A stretch of DNA of 64,000 nucleotides from Lysinibacillus_B sp036662795 (lineage in GTDB: Bacteria > Bacillota > Bacilli > Bacillales_A > Planococcaceae): assembly GCF_036662795.1 (NCBI RefSeq), contig NZ_JBAFWZ010000009.1:62001-126000 (forward strand). The letters run 5' to 3'. Positions within the stretch are counted from its first letter, which is position 1; each line of letters opens with the position of its first letter. This document shows positions 58,703 through 64,000 of this stretch, one piece after another. The position numbers and the translations under genes are program-made. The notes beneath the pieces are model-generated. The model ran no database searches and was not told where the DNA came from. It was given only the letters and a program-made list of their open reading frames with translations.

Positions 58703-59500
58703 TTAGTCATCATGATCATCGTCATCATCGTCGTTATCGTTATCGCGGTCATCATCATCATGATCGTCGTCATCATAATCGTCATCTACATCTTTTTCGA
58801 AGCTTAAAATGGCGCCAGTTGTTGCATGGATATCGAATTCATACTCTGTATTGCCATTCTTGATTTCGATTTCGTATACTTTAACGCCGTCATCGCTTTC
58901 TAGCTTAGCCTTTGTAACGGTGCCGCTTGCATGTTGCTGTGCAATTGCGATAGCCTGTGCCTTTGTTAGAAGTGAAGCTGTTGCTGGCTTTGATTGCTGC
59001 TGAGTTGTTTGTGTATTTTTATTCTCGTTTGGTTTATTCTCATTCGATTGGGTAGTCCCTTGACCTGTTGCCGATTGCCCGCCAGCGGTTTGGTTCGTTG
59101 ATGTGGAAGCTTGGTTACCTGCAGCTGCCTGTTGTTCATTTGAAGAGTTACCCTTATCATCATCTTTATCTTCTACTACCCCTGTAGCTTGAGTTTGGGA
59201 AGTTGCCTCTTTTATCTTTTCGCGCTCAGTAATAACAGCTTTCCCAGTCATTGCATCTACCTCGATCTCCGCTTTTTCTGTTTTGCTTACGATTTCAAAG
59301 TCATAGTGAGGTATTTTGTCATCATGATCATATTCAAACTCAACGATTTTACCTTCGAATACTTTTAGAGCACTCGCTTTTGCCTCAGATGCTGTAATAG
59401 CTGCAGACTTTTCAGCAGAAGAAAAAATTTCAGTTTGTGCAATAGCGTAACCACCGATAATACCTAAAAATACAGTTGGAATAATAAACATTTTTTTCAT
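58703..59500 (-). CDS. Secreted PepSY-domain protein with Asp/His-rich tail
   Basis: 265 aa. An N-terminal signal or anchor (about 1-22) is followed by a PepSY domain (about 33-95: ITASEAKASALKVFEGKIVEFEYDHDD...DFEIVSKTEKAEIEVDAMTGKAV). A low-complexity Gln/Asn/Thr/Ser linker (about 100-172) leads to a second PepSY domain (about 175-235: LLTKAQAIAIAQQHASGTVTKAKLESDDGVKVYEIEIKNGNTEYEFDIHATTGAIL). The last 29 residues are nearly all Asp with a few His, Arg, Asn and Tyr. PepSY domains often inhibit peptidases; the tail probably binds divalent metal. The ATG has AAAGGAGAG upstream. Confidence 0.85.
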   Translation of the reverse strand: MKKMFIIPTVFLGIIGGYAIAQTEIFSSAEKSAAITASEAKASALKVFEGKIVEFEYDHDDKIPHYDFEIVSKTEKAEIEVDAMTGKAVITEREKIKEATSQTQATGVVEDKDDDKGNSSNEQQAAAGNQASTSTNQTAGGQSATGQGTTQSNENKPNENKNTQTTQQQSKPATASLLTKAQAIAIAQQHASGTVTKAKLESDDGVKVYEIEIKNGNTEYEFDIHATTGAILSFEKDVDDDYDDDDHDDDDRDNDNDDDDDDHDD

Positions 59501-59590
59501 ATCGTTTTCTCTCCTTTGTTGTTGTTACTCTTATTATAAAAAAGGAAAATGAAAACAATCTGTGAGAAACATTAGAATTTGATGAGAAAA

Positions 59591-60229
59591 TTAATCATCA
59601 AACGAAACAGAAAGTATTTTTCCTGTGACAGCATGAATTTGTAGTACTGCCTCCTCTTCTTCGCCATCGATTTCTACTAAATAATAGCCGCCATCAGATG
59701 TACTATAATACTGTATATCTTCTATTTCACCTTGAATTTGCTTTTTAGCAATGGTGATAATCTGCCCTTCTGTTAAGGTGACGGGCTTTTGACTAGGTGG
59801 CGGAGTAGTAGGCTTTTCAGTCTTATTTTGATTTGGCTTCGCTGGACTTGTTGGGTGTTCTGTCTCAGTGTTCTTGTCTTTATCATCCGGCTGAGATGGT
59901 GCATTATTTGGCTCGTTTACTGGTGTCTCTTCATTACTGACAGCAGCATCGGGTTTCTTATAAATAAGGTCTAGCTCTGAAAAACGACCGTTTGCGGCAT
60001 CGACCATTACCTCATACGTAGCCTTTCCTGATGAAAAGGTAACAGCGTAGGCTTCCCCTTTTTTTATAATTGCTTCGACCTTGCCACCATAAAGTGATTC
60101 AACACGAGAAACAATTTCCTTTTGATTTAAGGACGTCTCGGCTGTAATATTTCCTATAGCAAGGATGAGAAAATAGACGAATATAAGGAGCACAATACTG
60201 GATAAGATTACTTTTCGTTTATTGATCAT
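59591..60229 (-). CDS. Membrane-anchored PepSY-domain protein
   Basis: 212 aa. One membrane helix (about 7-27) is followed by a PepSY-like unit (about 33-92: SLNQKEIVSRVESLYGGKVEAIIKKGEAYAVTFSSGKATYEVMVDAANGRFSEL). A Pro/Thr/Asn/Lys-rich linker (about 95-150) leads to a second unit (about 150-212: TLTEGQIITIAKKQIQGEIEDIQYY...EAVLQIHAVTGKILSVSF). It overlaps the kinase gene by 11 bp, so it is translated with it and is a likely extracellular partner or regulator of the kinase. Confidence 0.85.
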   Translation of the reverse strand: MINKRKVILSSIVLLIFVYFLILAIGNITAETSLNQKEIVSRVESLYGGKVEAIIKKGEAYAVTFSSGKATYEVMVDAANGRFSELDLIYKKPDAAVSNEETPVNEPNNAPSQPDDKDKNTETEHPTSPAKPNQNKTEKPTTPPPSQKPVTLTEGQIITIAKKQIQGEIEDIQYYSTSDGGYYLVEIDGEEEEAVLQIHAVTGKILSVSFDD

Positions 60230-61577
60230 TGCCTCTCCTCCGCTTTGGTAAGGTAATAGTTACCGTTGTTCCCTCGCCCACCTTACTGTTAAAAGTAACC
60301 TCAGCCTCTAATAAATCAGCCAGCTGTTTTGCGATAGATAGTCCAAGCCCTGTTCCACCTGTCTTTCGGTTTCGATCTTTATTGACACGATAAAAGCGCT
60401 CAAATAAAAGAGGTAAATCCTCTTCAGGAATACCGACTCCGTAATCAGTTATAGCAATTTGATCCTTATCACCACTAGTGAGTTGCACCTCAATCGGAGA
60501 ATCACTATATTTTCGGGCGTTATCTAAAAAAATAAATAGTAATTGCTTTAGCTTCCCTTCATCCGAAACAATCGTTACTGGGGTATCGGAAATGATAATT
60601 TTTACACCATACGCCTGCTGCATGCTACGTGCAATATCGGCTAGTAAATCATTTAAGGAAAAAGAGGACCATTCCATTTTTGTATGCTCACTAGCCTTCG
60701 CAAGCTGTAGCATTTGCTCCATCATCCGCTTCATATTCTCAGTTTCCTTTGTAATCGCACCTAGCGCCTCTAGATTAACAGCCTCATTTTGAAAGCCACG
60801 GCGTTTTAAAAGCTTTGCATAGCTTTCAATTACAGTAAGAGGTGTTTTTAATTCATGAGAGGCATTTCCAATAAACTGCTGCTGCTTTTCGTGATTATCC
60901 TGGAGCTGACACATTAACGTATTATAGGTTGTGGTCATTTCAGCAATTTCATCTCGGTTGCCACCTCGTAGGTCAATTCTTTCAAAGCTAGACTCCTCGA
61001 TGTTTTTTTGCATCGTTTTCGTTAAGCTTTGAATCGGTACGACAATTAAGCGTACGAGGAGCGAGCTTGCTAAATAAATAGGCGCCATTGCAAGTAGCGT
61101 CATCACGATAAGAATCCATTTTAAAAGCTCGATATTTTTGGCGATATCGGGTAGAGGCTGAATAAGCTCAAGCGTTACTACGTCATGATTAGGCCAAATA
61201 ATCGGGTACCCCATAGCGATAACGGGTGTGTCCTTCCACATCGATACGGTATAGGCTTCCCCCTTACTTACCTTATAAGGAATTTTTTCGGCAGTAGCTG
61301 TTGCTTGAACGTCGATCAACGGTTTATCTGAGCTATTATTCATTACACGAAGCCTCCCGTCAGACGGAATATAGGCTCGAAAAAGAGTAACGATGCCTTC
61401 ATCCGTTTCTAGAGCGCTTACAGCAGCTAATAGCTCATCTCCCTGATTGATTAATTGTGCATATTCAGTTTCATATGCCAAATCCTTGTATAAAAAATAA
61501 ATACCAGAATAGCTACTAACTAGAATAATCAATGTCAAAAGAGTAGAGAGAAGATTGACTTTTGTTTTAAGTCTCAT
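60219..61577 (-). CDS. Sensor histidine kinase linked to PepSY proteins
   Basis: 452 aa. Helices near 10-30 and 148-172 flank an extracellular domain of about 115 residues (DGRLRVMNNSSDKPLIDVQ...GEAYTVSMWKDTPVIAMGYPI, perhaps PAS-like). A HAMP domain follows, then HisKA with His241 in ASHELKTPLTVIESYAKL, then the ATPase boxes (FLDNARKYS, DYGVGIP, GGTGLGLS). It is close to the ArlS/CssS-type kinases of Gram-positives. It overlaps both the response regulator and the PepSY gene. Confidence 0.92.
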   Translation of the reverse strand: MRLKTKVNLLSTLLTLIILVSSYSGIYFLYKDLAYETEYAQLINQGDELLAAVSALETDEGIVTLFRAYIPSDGRLRVMNNSSDKPLIDVQATATAEKIPYKVSKGEAYTVSMWKDTPVIAMGYPIIWPNHDVVTLELIQPLPDIAKNIELLKWILIVMTLLAMAPIYLASSLLVRLIVVPIQSLTKTMQKNIEESSFERIDLRGGNRDEIAEMTTTYNTLMCQLQDNHEKQQQFIGNASHELKTPLTVIESYAKLLKRRGFQNEAVNLEALGAITKETENMKRMMEQMLQLAKASEHTKMEWSSFSLNDLLADIARSMQQAYGVKIIISDTPVTIVSDEGKLKQLLFIFLDNARKYSDSPIEVQLTSGDKDQIAITDYGVGIPEEDLPLLFERFYRVNKDRNRKTGGTGLGLSIAKQLADLLEAEVTFNSKVGEGTTVTITLPKRRRGNDQ

Positions 61578-62262
61578 TTTTCGACTCCTTCAATACGTAG
61601 CCAACTCCCCGAACAGTATGAAGGAGCGGCGTGCCAACGGAATCAATTTTTTGACGAAGATAACGGATATAAACATCTACTACATTCGTATCTCCATAAT
61701 AATCATAGCCCCATACGGCATCTAATAGCTGCTCGCGAGATTGGACATTTCGTGGATGTTTCATAAAATGCAGCAATAAATCATACTCTCGAGGAGTTAA
61801 TTCAATATAATGATCGCCACGTTTTACCTCACGAGTATCCCCATTAACTGAAACATCTGCAAATGTTAGCTCATTTGAGGAGGCGGGTGTTACTTTAACA
61901 GAGAATCGAAGTGCTACTCGAATTCTTGCTAACAGCTCCTCAAATTCAAATGGTTTTGTAATATAATCATTTGCACCGAGATCAAGTCCAGCAACCTTAT
62001 CCTTTACATCGTCCTTTGCTGTTAATAATATGACGGGTGTCATCCGCTCATCCTTCCGAATGCGTGATAGCACTTCAAGTCCATTCATTTCGGGTAGCAT
62101 AATATCTAGCAAAACTAAGTCCCATTGCTCTTCACGATAGGCGATTAAACCTTCTGTACCAGTATGGGCCATTTTCGTCACATAGCCTTCAAATTCAAGC
62201 TCTAGCTGAAGAACTCGAGCGATTTGCGGCTCATCCTCTATAATTAAAATTCGGTGTGTCAC
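61567..62262 (-). CDS. OmpR-family response regulator of the PepSY system
   Basis: 231 aa from GTG 62262; a TTG at 62277 would add five residues and cannot be excluded. The receiver has E9/D10, phosphoacceptor D53 in LLDIMLPEMNGLEVLSRIR, and YITKPFEFEELLARIR. The winged-helix domain has the ELTPREYDLLLHFMKHPRNVQSREQLLDAVWGYDYYGDTNVVDVYIRYLRQKI motif. It is first in the four-gene operon RR-HK-PepSY-PepSY. Targets are unknown; class resemblance is to ArlR/CssR. Confidence 0.92.
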   Translation of the reverse strand: MTHRILIIEDEPQIARVLQLELEFEGYVTKMAHTGTEGLIAYREEQWDLVLLDIMLPEMNGLEVLSRIRKDERMTPVILLTAKDDVKDKVAGLDLGANDYITKPFEFEELLARIRVALRFSVKVTPASSNELTFADVSVNGDTREVKRGDHYIELTPREYDLLLHFMKHPRNVQSREQLLDAVWGYDYYGDTNVVDVYIRYLRQKIDSVGTPLLHTVRGVGYVLKESKNET

Positions 62263-62403
62263 ATTCTCACCATCCAAGTTTTTCTTCTATCGTAGAATAT
62301 TTGTAGAGGAAAAAGCAACTGTCGATAAAAGAATGCTAGGCAAACGGAATGAATTTTGTTAACGTTGTGTGATAAGCCTTTTTGGCGGTAGAAAGGAAGT
62401 ACA

Positions 62404-63792
62404 ATGAACAGTTTATATGAAAACAAGAATAAAATTATTATTCCCTTTTTAATGGCGGCCTTTATTGGGCTATTAAATGAAACGGCGCTCAATATGGCGT
62501 TTGTTCAATTGGGGAACGATTTTGGGAAAGAAACCTCTACGATTCAATGGCTTACGACTGGCTACCTATTAACGTTAGGCATATTAGTGCCTGTCTCCGC
62601 CTTTTTAATGCAGCGCTTTACGACGAGACAGCTTTTTATCGCGTCCTTACTCTTTTCAATTAGTGGTACTATAATTGCTGCAATAGCACCAATCTTTTCG
62701 ATATTATTCCTTGGTCGAATTGTGCAAGCGATCGGTGCGGCGATTATTATTCCGCTGATGATGAATGTTATATTGCTCGTCTATCCTATTAATAAGCGCG
62801 GTGCAGCGATGGGGAAAATTGGTCTCGTTATTATATTTGCACCTGCAATCGGACCTACATTGGCAGGGGTTGTGCTAGATCGTCTCAGCTGGCATTGGAT
62901 TTTCTGGCTCTGCTTACCGTTTTTAATCATTGCTTTACTTGTAGGGCTTCGATTTGTCGGCAATGTGAATGACGTGCAAAAAGTGAAATTTGATGTGCTT
63001 TCAATGCTGCTGTCCACAATCGGGTTTGGTGGTATTGTTTATGGCTTTAGTATTTCCGGGGAGCTCGGGACGTTTTTCGTGACGGAAGTAATCGTTGTCG
63101 TTCTTGTAGGGGCGGTAGCACTCGTGCTTTTCGGTATCCGCCAAATGAAAATGGATACACCGATGCTCAACCTACGTGTATTTCAGTATCCGATGTACGC
63201 GATTGCACTTGTGATTTTATTAATTGGTATGATGACAATCCTATCGACGATGGTGCTCTTACCAATTTACTTGCAAAAGGTATTATTATTAGCGCCGGTC
63301 GTGGCAGGTCTTGTGCTGCTACCAGGTGGTGTCATCAATGCATTTATGTCGGTTGTGGCAGGCAATCTTTTTGATAAATATGGCCCGACAAAAATGGTGC
63401 CTGGTGGACTAGTGATGGTGCTTATTAGTTTACTTGTGCTGCGCGGCATCGATGAGGCAACTTCTCCGTATTTAATTGTGGGAATGCATATTCTTTTGTT
63501 TGTCGGTCTTTCACTCGTGATGATGCCTGCACAAACGAACGGATTAAACCAACTTCCAAGAGAGCTCTATCCAGATGGCTCAGCGATTATGAATACGTTA
63601 CAGCAAGTAGCTGGAGCGATCGGAACAGCAGTTGCAGTAACGATTATGTCGATTACCGCGAATGCAAGCTCTAGTACGGATTCACTCCATGGAATGGTAC
63701 ACGGTGTACAAAATTCAATTACGTTCGGACTAATAATTGCAGCAATCGCATTCTTGTTATCGTTCTTTATTAAAAATGTGAGGGAAGAGTAA
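62404..63792 (+). CDS. MFS multidrug exporter, DHA2 (EmrB/LmrB) family
   Basis: 462 aa with 13-14 membrane helices. Motifs are ALNMAFVQLGNDFGKETSTIQWLTTGYLLTLGILVPVSAFLMQRF (antiporter motif A region), FLGRIVQAIGAAIIIPLMMNVI, and motif C-like LVIIFAPAIGPTLAGVVLD, typical of drug/proton antiporters with 14 helices. Substrate is unknown. The ATG has AAAGGAAG upstream. It is divergent from the PepSY two-component operon, which could control it; about 125 bp separate the two. Confidence 0.9.
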   Translation: MNSLYENKNKIIIPFLMAAFIGLLNETALNMAFVQLGNDFGKETSTIQWLTTGYLLTLGILVPVSAFLMQRFTTRQLFIASLLFSISGTIIAAIAPIFSILFLGRIVQAIGAAIIIPLMMNVILLVYPINKRGAAMGKIGLVIIFAPAIGPTLAGVVLDRLSWHWIFWLCLPFLIIALLVGLRFVGNVNDVQKVKFDVLSMLLSTIGFGGIVYGFSISGELGTFFVTEVIVVVLVGAVALVLFGIRQMKMDTPMLNLRVFQYPMYAIALVILLIGMMTILSTMVLLPIYLQKVLLLAPVVAGLVLLPGGVINAFMSVVAGNLFDKYGPTKMVPGGLVMVLISLLVLRGIDEATSPYLIVGMHILLFVGLSLVMMPAQTNGLNQLPRELYPDGSAIMNTLQQVAGAIGTAVAVTIMSITANASSSTDSLHGMVHGVQNSITFGLIIAAIAFLLSFFIKNVREE

Positions 63793-63838
63793 TTAGAAAA
63801 GAACAGTCTATAATATTACTTTTCATTTTGTATTTTCG

Positions 63839-63847
63839 TGCTATAAT
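63839..63847 (+). promoter_or_regulatory. Extended -10 promoter of the FMN riboswitch transcript
   Basis: TGCTATAAT lies about 20 bp before the aptamer, with TTTTCA 16 bp upstream as a weak -35. Confidence 0.55.
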
Positions 63848-63865
63848 CGAGTGCAAGATGAATAA

Positions 63866-63993
63866 ATCCTTCGGGGTCGGGTGAAATTCCCAATCGGCGG
63901 TGATGAATGCTACTATTCTAAGCCCGCGAGCCGTAAAAGGCAGGATTTGGTGCGAATCCAAAGCCGACAGTATAGTCTGGATGAGAGAAGGAT
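63866..63993 (+). promoter_or_regulatory. FMN riboswitch (RFN element)
   Basis: The aptamer core is intact: closing helix ATCCTTC/GAAGGAT, GGGGTCGGGTGAAATTCCC, AATCGGCGGTGAT, AAGCCCGCGAGC, CAGGATTTGGTGCGAATCC, AAAGCCGACAGT and TATAGTCTGGATGAGAG. It senses FMN and will control a riboflavin synthesis or uptake gene (ribD-type operon or ribU) that begins after the window end. The expression platform is not visible. Confidence 0.96.
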
Positions 63994-64000
63994 GCGATTA

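Noticed and set aside
63770..63961. Minus-strand frame over the FMN riboswitch
   Set aside because: It is antisense to a highly conserved structured RNA.

Overview
The window reads as chromosomal DNA of a low-GC, endospore-forming Bacillales species. Gene order and protein similarity recalled from memory point to the Lysinibacillus/Solibacillus branch (Planococcaceae). Supporting signs are a coproporphyrin-type heme operon next to hmoB, the B. subtilis-like block hprK-lgt-ppaX-yvoF-his-yvcD-trxB-yvcI-rapZ-yvcK-whiA-crh, the cggR-gapA-pgk-tpiA-gpmI-eno operon, and a CotF-type spore coat gene. No rRNA, prophage, CRISPR array or intact insertion sequence is visible; there is one tRNA (Arg, CCG).

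Layout. 0-1.1 kb: end of an acyl-CoA synthetase and two hot-dog dehydratases. 1.2-5.9 kb: a 43-aa membrane protein gene, a 244-bp dispersed repeat, hmoB, hemE-hemH-hemY. 6-9.5 kb: lipoprotein, response regulator, kinase, YtkA-like lipoprotein. 9.7-17.6 kb: yhfH, lplJ, a Bce-type antimicrobial-peptide sensing and detoxification module with an extra unknown gene, yhfL, then the second copy of the 244-bp repeat in inverse orientation. 17.8-25.3 kb: XRE/DUF3169 pair, S9 peptidase, DedA protein, enoyl-CoA hydratase, EAL/HDOD protein, YitT protein, cytochrome c-551. 25.4-41.4 kb: the conserved hprK-to-crh block, with a his operon that lacks hisA and whose 3' end is tandemly triplicated. 41.6-45.3 kb: clpP with a CtsR-like box, tRNA-Arg, an amino-acid ABC importer. 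45.4-53.9 kb: a Bacillaceae-type dispersed repeat, a spore coat gene, a glutaredoxin and the glycolytic operon with a CggR-like operator. 53.9-54.5 kb: an array of 17 units phased at exactly 21 bp. 54.5-62.3 kb (minus strand): NERD protein, YugN-like protein, acetate-type symporter with its DUF4212 partner, a small membrane protein with an apparent AUU start, and two PepSY proteins with a two-component system. 62.4-64 kb: an MFS exporter and an FMN riboswitch whose gene lies beyond the window.

How the genes fit together. Carbon control (HprK, Crh, CggR, lower glycolysis, a cre-like site near the symporter) and envelope sensing (three two-component systems, each with membrane or lipoprotein partners) dominate. 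Most coding regions are ordinary core genome. The less ordinary material is intergenic: the 21-bp phased array, the inverted 244-bp repeats, a family of three stem-loop elements ahead of hisZ, trxB and pgk, the tandem triplication after hisI, and small genes that long-ORF searches miss. Start codons were chosen by Shine-Dalgarno spacing and often differ from the longest open frame; an unusual number are TTG. All family assignments are from memory of the families, without database searches.
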